Source of the DNA: Stereocaulon alpinum
Taxonomy: Eukaryota; Ascomycota; Lecanoromycetes; Lecanorales; Stereocaulaceae
Assembly (NCBI GenBank): GCA_018257865.1
Contig: JAEUBA010000026.1
Span: 124,001-188,000, forward strand
Direction: 5' to 3'
Length of the DNA stretch: 64,000 nucleotides
Positions 20,764 to 32,655 of the stretch are shown here, piece after piece. Both the position numbers and the translations under genes were made by a program. Numbering within the stretch: position 1 is the stretch's first letter; every line of letters starts with the position of its first letter. Below the pieces are notes generated by a model that searched no databases, was not told the origin of the DNA, and was given only the letters and a program-made list of their open reading frames with translations.

Positions 20764-23282
20764 CTATCGGTTCAGGCTAAGAATACCTTCAATGTACTGC
20801 CTTGCGTCGATCCCAATTCCCTCTGCCAGCTTACCAGGACCCCATCCTCCACTTGCACTAGACCCACTTACATCTCTTCCAAACCTACCAGTAGACTTCC
20901 TTGTCGCAGGTGCAGCATAATCGCTGGCCTTCCTGATGAGGAAAGCTTCACGGAAAGTATTGGCGTCAGCGTTTTGGGTGATGGGGCCGTGCGGCAGACG
21001 CATCCAAACAACCCACCATCCCCGACTCGTCTTACAGGTCCTCTCGATCTCTGATCGCTGCCGGCGGGTGGCGGTATACGTATTGAGAATCTGTGAGTGA
21101 ACACTCAACGCCTCAATTCGACTCCAGGATGGTATCTCTAACTGGGAACTGCTAAGAGCGCTTGGTCCAGGCTCAGGTATGTTTGGAAGTGTCGTATGGA
21201 TCGTTTCTCTGATCGGGTCGTAAACAAGGTCCCAAATTGGCTGGGTGCTCCTGGTAGAAGCTGTACTTTTATGGGCAGCTGCTTCCCATATGCGTGCGGA
21301 TACTTTGCCAGGCGACGTGCTTGCTAGAAGCGGTCGTTGCAAGGGGCCGAGTTGGTGATGAAGAGACCGGTAGAACGACGGCATTGCGAGGGAGTCTGTT
21401 TGGAGCTCAAACATGAACGTAAAGATAAACGGCGTTTGAACGTAGACAACTACACGAAGTCGGTCATGATACGGATCCTGGGTTAATTCGCCATTGACAG
21501 CCAGGTCTCCTCCTGACCCTGCAGGTTTCCGTTTGGCGCGCTCAACATGAAGCGTCCTCATCATGACTCTGTTGTTGGAATTCGCTTGTTCTTCAGAAGC
21601 AGTTTCACGATCTGTGCCCAATTTTGTGTCTGCATCCTCATACGTCACTTGCACGTCTTCCTCAAGAGGGCCCTGGAGTCCAACTAGAAAATAGCCAGGA
21701 GCAGTGTTACAGTCTTGGACCCTTCCTTTATCGAAGCTAGCCGGGGTTGCGCTATTGTCGCCCTGGTCTTTGCGCAGATTTGAGAGTCGTCGGTTGACAG
21801 GCGGCCGGCCTGAGGGAATGCCCCATGTTGATCCATAGACTCCAAGCGTCAAGTATTTCATTAAAGTATCTGTACCAGAGGTGGGATCCTCCGACATTGC
21901 TTCTTTGTCCTTCTTAACTGGTTCCATAGATGACTGGCGGCCCAGAGAGCTTGAGATCCTAGCCTGAGCGTGGAGCATCCCCTCCGGTGCAACGATAGGC
22001 GGTGGAATGCCAGCAAGACTTTCCTTTGAACGGTTATACGTGCCATCTAAGCCTTTTCCTTGCGATGACTCAGATCTGGAAACGCTCTGCAGCTTTTCAA
22101 CAGTCTTTCTAGACCGAGAGCGTTCTGGGCTGGACTCAATCTTCCTCCGCTTCCGGCGAGGCGCGGAGGACGGATTATCACGTACTCCATAAGCATCTTG
22201 CTCATGCATGTAAAGCCATTCTATCCAGCTTGAGATATTCCTTACAGAGGGCCGAGTCAGCGCCCCAATCCCCGAGAATATAACGCCGTCAGAGGGTTTG
22301 GGGTAACGTCCAGCTACTTGCCAATCTAGGCCGATTTCTTTCATGCTGGGTCTAGCCGAGGAGCTCGTAATGGACGGGCTCCGACTTGAAAGAGGCGCGT
22401 CCCCGAATCTTGAGATAACCAGATCTACCAGGCCTCCAGTCCTTTCAATGAAGCCCTCAAGGACCTCTCTTTCCCCACTTCCCCATTCTTCTTCTCCTTC
22501 GCCGATACCAAGCTCCCCGCCTGCAGCGAGTTTCAGCCCATTGAAGATGTCAACCGCAGGGTTCCCGTGCAGTAGTACATCCCAATTCCAGATGAACCCA
22601 TCCCAAAAGCGTTTCAGGAAACCGCAGAATTTGGATAACGGCGTACGGACAAAGAGGTCGGCCAGTGAAGGAGCTTGATGGAGGAGGAAAACTTGATGCG
22701 CACGAAGGATCTGCTGTAAAAGCAAGGCCGGTGGGCAAACTTCTCGAGCGGAGTACTCAATGGACTTTGCGGACATTTGGGATTGATGCGCAGTGGTCTC
22801 AGACGAGCTTGGAAGCCTTGTCAGATCGATGGACTATATGAGGTATATCAGACACGCGAACGGAGCTTTGGCTGAGACACATACTGCTAAAATCCACCAG
22901 TCCGGCTCAATTTCGTGCAGTATGATGCGGGACTTCTCCGTTTCAATAGAGTCCACTGCTTCGCCATTGGAGAAATTTCTGTCCGCTATCTCAGCCCACT
23001 TCCTGCGCACTTATAGAAGAGATTTAAGCACTTTGCGAAGCCAACCATTCCTTGGGCTAAGCCAATCTGGCGCAGCTTCTCGTTCCTCTCCTCTCGGCTT
23101 TCCTCGACCTCGTTCTTCGCACTAATTGGTAAACTATTACGTCGTTCATGGCTAGGCTTCGAATAATAATATACAATTTGTTCGTGGAGAGTCTCGTCCG
23201 ATTGACTCAGGGATGGGTTGTATATGGCTAAGAATGAGAGAGCGGCAGGAACAATTCCAGCACGCCCAGCTGGGCTGGACAT
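20764..23282 (-). CDS. ccz1: CCZ1 subunit of the Mon1-Ccz1 Rab7 exchange factor
   Basis: Three exons (23032-23282, 22885-22978, 20764-22833) with 53 and 51 bp introns give 804 aa. The first longin domain is clear: PAALSFLAIYNPSLSQSDETL, EQIVYYYSK, then LRQIGLAQGMVGFAKNFS, SRIILHEIEPDWWILA and SIDLTRLPS. AREVCPPALLLQQILRAH and LSKFCGFLKRFWDGFIWNWD follow, as in fungal CCZ1. The C-terminal third has the later longin-type region and ends QYIEGILSLNR. With Mon1, Ccz1 activates Ypt7/Rab7 on late endosomes and autophagosomes. A disordered Ser/Lys insert (residues ~330-420) separates the domains. The join of exons 1 and 2 uses donor GTGCTT, weaker than usual. Confidence 0.9.
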
Positions 23283-23688
23283 TGCATGGTGTTGATCTTG
23301 AGCGGTCTATTAAGGATGTCGCAGGTAGGATGTAACTAAGAGGCAGCAGATGGAAAGAAGGATCGTTATTGTCAGCCATTGAGACTCCCTGACGTGATGC
23401 ATGGGATTGTTTCTAGTTTCTTGAACGGCGAGATGGTCTAGACACTACGCTAAGCTCTACGCGGCTAGCCACACAAAGGCAAGCCAAGGGATAGCCCTGA
23501 ACTTTTTGGAGCTCTGTTCCTTACTTACCTTCCGAGATCCTCAACATCCACTCACTCCTTTCCACCCATACTAAAACTCCAACATTGCTGTTCTTCAACA
23601 TAGCATAGACTGCTTCCTTCTCTCAGCTACCACGCATTTGCCAAAAAGACGTTCGCATAAGCATACAACACTCCTTTGAGAAAAAGTT
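23283..23688. promoter_or_regulatory. Divergent promoter between ccz1 and the Pab2-type gene
   Basis: A 406 bp gap separates two start codons facing away from each other. The right half is pyrimidine-rich (CT tracts around 23600-23640) just before the plus-strand ATG, as is common in fungal core promoters. No specific motif assigned. Confidence 0.45.
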
Positions 23689-24556
23689 ATGTCGGACAAC
23701 GGGGCTGCTGCAGAAGACGACCGCTCACAGATCAAGGATGAGGGTGGGGATGATGAAGTAAGAGATGGACCGTTCCGCTACATCTACTACCATGAGCCGT
23801 GCATCTGCCTCAGGGGTGGCTAGGGGTTCTGCAAGATTGTAAAAGAATGGGCGCTGATTCAAAATGTGCAGGAAGAAATATCAGCGATGAAGAGGAGGGT
23901 GGCCGAAATGGAGGCAGAGGCAGCAAAACTACGGGAAATGCAAGCATCTTTAGACCAGCAGGATAATGATCTGCGGGAAGACAAGGAGGACATTGATGCG
24001 CGTAGCATTTTTGTGGGAAATGTGGACTACGGCGCATCACCTGAAGAGATACAGGCACATTTCCAGAGTTGTGGCTCGATTAACCGAGTCACTATTCTAC
24101 TTGATAAGTTCACTGGACATCCTAAAGGGTTAGTCTTCCTTGGATTCCCCCTCTGTCCTTTGCTTCTCAACTCCTTCCCCTATTACTAAGTATAGACAAG
24201 GCTGACTAGATGACACAGCTATGCATACGTGGAATTTACAGAGCCACAGCTTGTTGCTCAAGCTCTAGTGCTTAATGAGAGCATGTTTAGGGGCAGAAAC
24301 TTGAAAGTTAGTAAGGTTCTCACTCCAATTCAGCTAGTAGCTGACTCAAGCGATACAGGTTGTTCCCAAACGTACTAATCTACCAGGTATGACTCGAGGA
24401 GGCCGAGGAGGTCGTGGAGGAGGGCCTCCACGTGGAAGAGGGGGATTTGGCCGTGGAGGTTATGATCGAGGAGGAGGATACGATCGTGGTTTCCCCCCTC
24501 GAGGTGGTTACCGTGGAGGTTATCGTGGCCGACCAAGAGGATACGCGCCATATTAA
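23689..24556 (+). CDS. pab2: Nuclear polyadenylate-binding protein, PABPN1/Pab2 type
   Basis: Exons 23689-23757, 23872-24128, 24219-24306 and 24359-24556 give 203 aa. An acidic N terminus is followed by a coiled coil (EEISAMKRRVAEMEAEAAKL), then one RRM with RNP2 SIFVGNVDY and RNP1 KGYAYVEF, then NLKVVPKRTNLPGMTRGGRGG and an RGG/GYR-rich tail. This order is diagnostic for PABPN1/Pab2. The protein binds poly(A) in the nucleus and acts in 3'-end processing and nuclear RNA decay. Arg residues in the tail are likely methylation sites, by family knowledge. Introns 2 and 3 both use the uncommon donor GTTAGT. Confidence 0.95.
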
Positions 24557-25204
24557 GCTATCCAATGTTGTTGCTGGCTTGTGAGGTCAATAATAGAGGA
24601 GACAATCGACGATAGTTTCGAGTATACTGGTCCGGGACCAGCGGTATAAAGGAAAGGTCTTGTGGGTTGAAGGTACATCGGCTGTTATCATCATGTATGC
24701 CTATTGTGGGTGTCCAAAGGGACTGGAGTTGTTGTATCATAGGCTGTGCACCTCAGGATGCGGGCTTAAGAACCAGTTGGATAATCTAGACCCATGATTG
24801 CTGTTCATCATCCAATTATCCTCCAAACGTGACTATGAAGTTAACCTGAAGTTCGAGAGACGTGTTTGTTTGCTTTCGGTGGACGGGTCCGTCCGTAGGG
24901 CTGCTTACTACGACTTCTGCGCAGCAGTGGGGAAGTCACTGCTCGTTTTACAACTTCATTCCTATCTTCAATAGCACAGCATTGCGTTCCTTCCTTGAGC
25001 CTTGCACGTCTGCCGCGCAGCTGCTTCCCGAGTACGAAGCAAGATGGTGTGGTGAGCTGCGGATAGTCTGGGAGTCCGGCCCATAGATACTGCACTGCCT
25101 CAAACACTCCGCCCTCCGCAAACGCCATCCCCTGCCTTCCGCGTCGAGCGCCTCCCCTTCAGGACACAGGATCGCAGGCATAGCTTACACCTACTATCAT
25201 CAAG
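24557..25204. other. Spacer between pab2 and rsp5
   Basis: 3' flank of the Pab2 gene and promoter/5' leader of rsp5. A 95-codon minus ORF ending at an ATG at 25128 lies in the rsp5 leader and shows no family resemblance. Confidence 0.4.
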
Positions 25205-28200
25205 ATGGTATCTGGTAACATAGATTCAGACCTGCCGTCGTATGTTGTCTCTCCGTAGTGAGATCATCGTCCACGGTACTAACTTCACTCAGGGCACCAA
25301 ACCTGAGGGTCACAAGTACGTTGCCTTGTATACTTGAAAAGGATTTTCACTGGGCTGTGCTCACATAGCACAGTTATTGCGGCTGATGGTCTCTACAAAC
25401 GTGATGTTTTCAGTAGGTCTACGTCAAATGACGGGATTGTCTGGTAGAAATAACAAGTCTGCCTATAGGGTTCCCGGATCCATTTGCTGTGGCTACAATA
25501 GGAGGAGAGCAGACTCGGACAACTTCTGTGATCAAGAAGACGCTGAATCCATACTGGAATGAGAGCTTTGATATGTACGAAATGCTTTAGGCTGGCTCGA
25601 CGTGACAGCAATTAATATGTGGTAGGCGAGCGACAGAACAAAGCATTCTAGCCATACAAATATTCGACCAAAAGAAGTTCAAGAAAAAGGATCAAGGCTT
25701 CCTAGGTGTTATCAATGTCCGCATTGGTGATGTAATGGACTTGGACATTGGTGGTGATGGTACGTTCTGTGTACGACGTTTTCTGCTGCAACTCTAATCA
25801 AAGACCTGTGTCTATCAGAAATGTTAACTCGGGACCTCAAGAAATCAAATGACAACTTGATCGTACACGGAAAACTTATCGTCAATCTATCTACGAACCT
25901 TGGAGCACCAGCGAACCCACCTAACGCTCCTGGACATATAGGCTCGTCATTATCTGTAGGAGGCGGCAGCGTAGCATCTACAACCAACGGTGTACCCCCG
26001 AGATCCCCTACCGGCTCAAGCGCAACACCAACTCAAATCCCCTCGGACAATCCACCACCTCACAGTCCTGCTCCTTCGCAGCCCCAAAACCCAGTCATGG
26101 TTGGCGGACCATCTAGCAATCCGCCGCAGGTGAACGGCAGCAGTCAAGCAGGGCCTAGCGGATCGGGCAACCTAAGCTCGTTCAGAGATAATCAAGGAAT
26201 GCTACCTGCAGGCTGGGAAAGGCGCGAAGATAATTTGGGAAGGACTTATTATGTGGATCACAATAGCAGGACTACCACCTGGACCAGACCGTCGACTACA
26301 TATAATGAAAGAGACCAACGGAATGCTATGGAGGCAAACACCCAATTAGAGCGACGGGCGCATCAAAATCGTATGCTGCCAGAGGATCGTACAGGAACCA
26401 GTTCGCCAAGTCAAACTGAATCACCACCACCACCAGCTTCCACGAACACCGCGAGTGCAGTATCGATGATGGCTACTGGTGCAACTACTGCTGGAACTGG
26501 TGAGCTTCCAGCAGGCTGGGAGCAACGACACACGCCTGAGGGTAGGTCATACTTTGTTGACCATAACACTCGAACCACCACATGGGTGGATCCTCGCCGA
26601 CAGCAATACTTCCGTACGTACGACCAGAATACAAATGGTAATAATACTACCATTCAAACACAGCCTGTATCACAGCTAGGTGCTTTGCCTAGTGGGTGGG
26701 AAATGCGTCTTACAAACACTGCAAGAGTGTACTTTGTTGATCACAACACTAAGACAACAACCTGGGATGATCCGCGATTGCCATCTTCCTTAGACCAGAA
26801 TGTCCCGCAATACAAGAGAGACTTTAGGCGAAAACTCATCTACTTCAGGTCGCAGCCTGCTCTTCGGATCCTATCCGGTCAATGTCATGTCAAAGTCCGA
26901 AGGGATCATATATTTGAGGACTCGTACGCCGAGATTATGCGGCAGAACGCCAACGACCTCAAGAAACGACTGATGATCAAATTTGACGGTGAAGACGGTC
27001 TCGATTATGGAGGACTGTCAAGGTAAGCAGCGCATAAAGTTTGCGTTGCATATACTGATGTTATGACAGAGAATTCTTCTTCCTTCTATCTCACGAAATG
27101 TTCAATCCGTTCTATTGCCTCTTCGAATATTCCGCTCACGATAATTATACCCTACAAATCAATCCCCACTCTGGTATTAACCCGGAGCACCTCAACTATT
27201 TCAAGTTCATCGGCAGAGTTGTTGGCTTGGCCATTTTCCACCGAAGATTCCTGGATGCATTCTTTATTGGCGCTTTCTACAAAATGATCCTGCGGAAGAG
27301 GGTTTCGCTCGCGGACATGGAGGGAGTGGATGCCGACTTCCATAGAACATTGACTTGGACACTGTGTGTACATCTCTTCAAGGCCTGCTTGATCTGGCTG
27401 ATAAGTTGCGCAGGGAGAACGATATAACTGGTGTCATAGAGCCAACCTTCTCTACGGAAGACGAAAGTTTCGGAGAGGTTCAGACCGTCGACCTAAAACC
27501 CAACGGGCGCAATATTGAAGTCACTAATGACAACAAGAAGGAGTACATTGAGTATGGCTTCCACAAGCCCTCCGGGCCTCGCTCACAACGCCTTTGCTAA
27601 TTCTACATAGGCTCATTACGGAATGGAGAATCCAGAAACGGGTAGAGGAGCAATTCAACGCCTTCGTGACTGGCTTCAATGAACTCATTCCCCCGGACCT
27701 GGTCAATGTCTTCGATGAGCGCGAATTAGAATTGCTCATTGGGGGTATTGCTGATATCGATGTTGAGGATTGGAAGAAGCATACGGATTACAGAGGCTAT
27801 ACAGAGCAAGACCAGGTCATCAGGAACTTCTGGACTGTGAGTCAATTCGCACAATCCGTTAGGTTACCATGCTGATAAGCAATTGATAGTGTATCCGGAG
27901 CTGGGATGCTGAGCAGAAGTCCCGGTTGTTGCAATTCGCAACCGGTACTTCCCGTATTCCAGTCAATGGCTTCAAGGACTTGCAAGGAAGTGACGGGCCA
28001 AGACGATTCACAATCGAGAAGTCCGGTTCAGATAAAGCGCTGCCCAAGTCACATACATGGTGAGACCCTTAGCCACTCCAGCCTCGAAGTCAGCATTGGC
28101 TAACCACTGCAACAGCTTCAATCGTCTTGACCTACCGGACTATAAATCCTACGATGACCTGGCGGGGAAGCTGACAATCGCAGTAGAGGAAACCGTTGGT

Positions 28201-28215
28201 TTCGGCCAAGAATAG
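25205..28215 (+). CDS. rsp5: NEDD4-family HECT E3 ubiquitin ligase (Rsp5/HulA)
   Basis: Eleven exons give 822 aa: 25205-25239, 25293-25315, 25374-25412, 25469-25574, 25626-25759, 25819-27022, 27070-27363, 27414-27551, 27611-27836, 27890-28059, 28116-28215. Domains in order: C2 (APNLRVTIIAADGLYKRD, RFPDPFAVATIGGEQT, NPYWNESFD); three WW domains (LPAGWERREDNLGRTYYVDH and two more, each closing TTTWxxP or TTTWDDP); then HECT from FRRKLIYFRSQPAL to the end. The HECT end contains GTSRIPVNGFKDLQG and HTCFNRLDLP, with the catalytic Cys in HTCFNRL, and closes GFGQE. It ubiquitinates membrane transporters via arrestin adaptors and many other targets. The Cys codon is itself split by the last intron. 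Start codon chosen because it yields DLPSAPNLRVT, as in relatives. Confidence 0.97.
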
Positions 28216-28816
28216 GGCTGCGATAAGGGGTATGTGGTAACTACCAGCAGAGCGAAGAGCATACATCTGGGGTTTGCGGCGTTGGAGAGTCATTCACAGC
28301 ATGTACTTGGCAGGTATGCATTTAGTGCGGGCAGTGGTCCGGCGCCAAAATTCAATGTTCATAGGCTGTTATGTGGAGGCAAGTCTGGAGTGGTTTCTTG
28401 GCTGCCTTGTAGACATAGCGTGATTGATAACGAAATATGGGTGTGCTTCGAGCGTAATTGTTTTACATTCAATGCATTTGATTCACGTATATGCAAATGA
28501 AGATCTCATGGGCGTAACATTATACGGCTCTTGTGATTGTGGCCTGTTTTGTGATAGCTACTACCAATTTGCTTCTGTGGTCGCCATTCAAGCTACCGAT
28601 GTTGTCTCTGACTAAGACAAGCGCTTGAAAGGAGTCTCCCGACTGATGATCCGTGCTCGTGGAGCTCTTCCCTGAGCGAAAATGGTACGCTTGTGCCTCC
28701 CCTGAACGCCGGCGCTCGCTTCCAACACATACTGACCTATAATACCAATGACATTGACGAAAGTTTATAATGCAAAGTCCAACCCAACGAAGAATGGAAC
28801 TCCACGCCCTTGCTGC
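28216..28816. other. Convergent spacer between rsp5 and ahc1
   Basis: 600 bp of 3' flank from two converging genes. Short plus-strand frames (28234-28500, 28424-28615) are not gene-like. Confidence 0.45.
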
Positions 28817-30994
28817 TCAATGACCGTCCTTTTTTCTCGAAGCCCTTCGTAATCTCCTCTGTGGAGACGCGAAGCTGACATGTCTCTCTCCTGATGCACC
28901 ATTGTGTATAGGCGTAGGTGGGCGTATTGCTGAAGACCGCCTGCGTGCTGATGCGCCGTGAGGCTTCCCCAGGCCCAGATGGTGATCCTGAGCAGAACTG
29001 CCTTCCCCTAGCTCCATATCATCATGATCCATCACTTCCGCATGAATATAGTGGTCTTCCTCGTCATCAGCCTCTGCGGAGCTCGGTGATTCAGATTCGG
29101 AATGTGTGTTTTCGTAGTCGCCGTCATCTGACACAAGACTGGGTGCGGTGTGAGACTCGATAGTGTTCGGGCTGAGGTTGAAAGGGCTTTGATGGTCGAG
29201 CAAAGGAGTATGATGGCTATGGTGCTGCTCTTGGTCGGACTGGTACGGCGAGGGATATGGAACCTGTTGGATGATGTTGGGAAGGTAGGGTGGTCTTTGA
29301 GAGGGGGCAATGAGCCGGGCAGGATGGGTGGGTGTTTGGTCCACAGGGGAAGGAGATCTCGTTGCGCGGCCAGAATATCCACCACCCCGAAGCACGCCGC
29401 GAGTGCTGCGGCTTTGAGGCGCACCAGGCTGTTGTGTCGTATTGTCCATCTCTTCTTCATCTTCGTCACTCGATAATGTAAGGTCGATTTCGGGCTTCGT
29501 AGTTGCTTCTGTGACCAATTCATTCAAATCACCGCCACGACCCATTCGCGCAAGATAGGCAGACAGGTTGGGTACTTGAGGGGAGGGGTTCAGTGGAACA
29601 GGCTCGCCATGAGAGCCATCCAGCTGTCCCGGGCCAATCGCAGGCGGTGTAGGCATTGCTTGAGCGGTGATGGGTGTCAATGATGGCTGACTGGATACTG
29701 TAGCAGCTGGCTGTGATTTCTTTCGCTTTGGAGTCGAGGTTGTAGGGTCGGTGGGCGTGTTGCGCGCTAAGTGGTGGGCAGAGCGAATGAGTGGGTGGAC
29801 TAGCCCCGCGCTAGCAGTGGCTTGCGAGCCATGATTCTCTCCCAACCCAGCCTCTGTGTCCGCATCAATCTCTTCACCACTCGCCTCGATAGCAGCGTCA
29901 TGACTCAAGAATTGTCGAGAATGCGCAATGCGACAGTGATTGATGAAGCCTTGAGCACTGTTGAAATTGCTGCGACGACAATCCAGACAGACCAGCTTGA
30001 CCATTTTCCCGTCCGATGAACGCTTCACGATCATTGGTCCCTTCTCTTCCTTTGGCTCTGGGTACCCATGTGGAAGCGCTTTCAGTCTGGCATTCGTCGA
30101 ACCACGTTGAGAACGCGATTTGCTTCCTACGACCCCTTTCTCTGATTTCGACCCCCTCGTTGCTCGGTCGGGCACAGTCTTTCCACCAAACGTTGGCGTT
30201 GGAAGGTCCGTAACATTTTCATCGAAAGCAGAATCAGGGATCAACCATCGCTCATAGTGTCGGCTGTAGGGACCGGTGGCAACGCCCCACGGTGATGCAT
30301 ACGGTGCTCGGTTGTTGAACGCAGCCCCCGAACCACTGCTCGCAGCTTGCATGTCTCCAACGACAGACGACATTGCTGGATATGGGACAATCTGACACCG
30401 CCTGAGCTGCTCTAGTGCTGCCTGGCATTTCGCGAATTCCTGGTCGATCAACCGCAACTCTTTGTGCTTGAGAAGAATTTCAAGACCGAACTGTGCTTCA
30501 ATAGCGTCACGGAGGGTTCTTGGATCTACCAGACTGGTTACACGCCGTCTTACGCTAGCTTCACCACCTTCAGAGGCACTCCCCGAGGGTATGCTCAGCG
30601 TTGACGGATCATGAAAGGGTATCTGATCCTGAGCTTCCTCTGACTGTGTCCCATTCATGGCTTGGTTCACCGGCATCTCTGTTTTGCTCGGGGCTTCTAG
30701 CTCATTCATAGGTTTCACTTGTGGAGGTAATGATACTCCTTGGCCCTCTGCGGCAGGTACCTGAACATGGCTCATAGTCTCAGTCCTTCTCTTGGGTGCA
30801 GGAGAGCCTAAACGTGGTGAGTCAGGACTGCTGTCCCCACGTTTCCGCTTCATCTTATGCAAGAGTGGTATCTGAGTCACAGGTGGCCGCTGCTGCTTTG
30901 TTTGCACATAGTTTGCTTTCCCCTGCAGGATACCCTCATCCCGGCCTGAAGAGCTCCAAGAAAACCAGTTCATGCCATTTGAAGTGCTCAACAT
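28817..30994 (-). CDS. ahc1: AHC1-like component of the ADA histone acetyltransferase complex
   Basis: Single exon, up to 725 aa; the later Met in MKRKRGDSSPD is an alternative start. After a disordered N terminus, residues ~150-220 form a helix (LRDAIEAQFGLEILLKHKELRLIDQEFAKCQAALEQL region). The diagnostic zinc finger is at ~345-385: VKLVCLDCRRSNFNSAQGF, then INHCRIAHSRQFLSHDAA. This is the C2H2-type AHC1 domain. The C-terminal half is low complexity with an acidic patch and a basic end (SPQRRLRRASRKK). In yeast, Ahc1 holds the Gcn5-Ada2-Ada3 ADA complex together. Nuclear function inferred from that family. Confidence 0.85.
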   Translation of the reverse strand: MLSTSNGMNWFSWSSSGRDEGILQGKANYVQTKQQRPPVTQIPLLHKMKRKRGDSSPDSPRLGSPAPKRRTETMSHVQVPAAEGQGVSLPPQVKPMNELEAPSKTEMPVNQAMNGTQSEEAQDQIPFHDPSTLSIPSGSASEGGEASVRRRVTSLVDPRTLRDAIEAQFGLEILLKHKELRLIDQEFAKCQAALEQLRRCQIVPYPAMSSVVGDMQAASSGSGAAFNNRAPYASPWGVATGPYSRHYERWLIPDSAFDENVTDLPTPTFGGKTVPDRATRGSKSEKGVVGSKSRSQRGSTNARLKALPHGYPEPKEEKGPMIVKRSSDGKMVKLVCLDCRRSNFNSAQGFINHCRIAHSRQFLSHDAAIEASGEEIDADTEAGLGENHGSQATASAGLVHPLIRSAHHLARNTPTDPTTSTPKRKKSQPAATVSSQPSLTPITAQAMPTPPAIGPGQLDGSHGEPVPLNPSPQVPNLSAYLARMGRGGDLNELVTEATTKPEIDLTLSSDEDEEEMDNTTQQPGAPQSRSTRGVLRGGGYSGRATRSPSPVDQTPTHPARLIAPSQRPPYLPNIIQQVPYPSPYQSDQEQHHSHHTPLLDHQSPFNLSPNTIESHTAPSLVSDDGDYENTHSESESPSSAEADDEEDHYIHAEVMDHDDMELGEGSSAQDHHLGLGKPHGASARRRSSAIRPPTPIHNGASGERHVSFASPQRRLRRASRKKDGH

Positions 30995-32655
30995 TTACGC
31001 TGTTGGTACTGACAACATAGGTGGGTAGGGAAGTGGCGTGGGGAGCGAATAAGTCCGAGTGATCCGCCTGTGTATCGGCGTACCCGTGGCTGAGAAGGAG
31101 GGAAGTTTCCCGGAAGTTACGAAAGTTTCTCAGAATTTTGAAGCGGTCAGAAGTCAAGCGTGTATGGTGTGATGATGTTCAGAACTAAACACGAGATATC
31201 ACAGACGATCTCATGAAGGAATGGCGACTTGGAAGGGGAGGAGTGACTGGTAGCTTGGCGGAAGAGAAAGGCCGACCGCGAAAATGGAAAGAACGTAGCG
31301 TAGGTGGTACCGTGGACGGAAAATTGATTATTAAGCGAGTAAAGTGAAGAGAAAGGTGGTACGATGGAAAGAAGTCGCTCGAATATTACAAAAAGGTATT
31401 GTGTGGTTGAGCGCGAAAGATTGAAGATGTAAGGCTGGTTGTTTGAGTGGTGATGTGAGGACATTCAGGTTTTGACGTTTTGGGGGGGATGGGGCAGCCC
31501 AGAGTTTGGTGAGACGGCCAGAAAGGAAGGGAAGGATCGGAAATCTGGTTGGATGCATGCATGGGGCCCGCCTGAAATGAGCCCGGAGGTGCGCTACCGC
31601 TACAATTACGCCATGTACTTCGCGTTCATTGGTGCGACAACGCAGGGTCTTGGCCAAGGGGGGGGGCCGGACCCACTCTTCCCGTCGACGCCTGTGGCCA
31701 AGAAAAGAAACGCCCGATCAGTAAACGATTTCCTCATACCGAGGGTACAATCAGTCACAGATGTGATAAGGGTCGTTAAACCCGTGGTTGAGGAGAGAGA
31801 GAGATGTGCTGGCACTGTGTCGCATGTCGTTTGTCTCTCCTATTGTTCAAGAAGTCGCCGACATCGATGGGAAGAGGCCACGCGTACACTTTCCCTATAT
31901 GCACATTCCCGAATAAGCAAAAAGAAGCAAATAACAAATCTTGGAGAGACCAAATGTTAGAATAGTCTTCCGGTCATCTTCAGCCCTAATTTATGACTCT
32001 GTTCTGCGCTTTGGAATCTCTTCGCAGTCGTTTGCAATTAGTAAGATGGAGACGAGGCTCTCACGTGGCTCTCAAGATCGACCTCTCTCTGCATCGCTTA
32101 TCACGGCAGCTCGGAGGTTGACTTAGCGTCCGCCACTATTTCTGCTCCTATGCCGATCCCGTATGTATCAAATTGCTAGGGCTATACCAGCATGACAGCA
32201 TTGTATGTAGTATCAATTCCACAACATCCAACAACCTCAAGATTGTGTCTTTCCGAAGAACTTTGCACTATCTGTTACTAGTGTGCCAGTGAACAAACAG
32301 CCGTGACTGGCCAAAGGATGGTCCCAACATACCTTTCTGAGTGTTTGAGTTATCAACCTCCAGAGCTTCACTTGGGGACTTCATGAGTGTCATAGACGGG
32401 CAATTTGCGGATCCATCGTTGGTACAGTCAACTATAATCGTTAGTATTGACACAGAACAGCATCAAACGGAAAAGCCGGAAGATTAGATCTATGCGTAGA
32501 GAATTGTCTTCACGGAGTGGCGCTCGTCACTTCACAACCTTGTGATCATACCTTCATTTCGAGCTATTTAAGAATACAAGGCATAATTCTCTTCGCTTTC
32601 GAGCTTCGTCAATTCGGTCTCAGCCCCTCCACCACCACACGGCAACACGGTGACG
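30995..32655. promoter_or_regulatory. Divergent 1.66 kb region between ahc1 and the Alba gene
   Basis: Both flanking genes point away from this stretch. It holds purine-rich sequence on the left (31080-31480) and no supported gene. A 162-codon plus-strand frame (31472-31960) has no start context or domain and looks like chance, or transcript leader. Confidence 0.4.

Noticed and set aside
24841..25128. 95-aa minus-strand ORF upstream of rsp5
   Set aside because: No domain, and it lies in the rsp5 leader; more likely chance.
31472..31960. 162-aa plus-strand ORF between ahc1 and the Alba gene
   Set aside because: No family resemblance, Arg/Ser-rich chance-like composition, and no supporting splice context.
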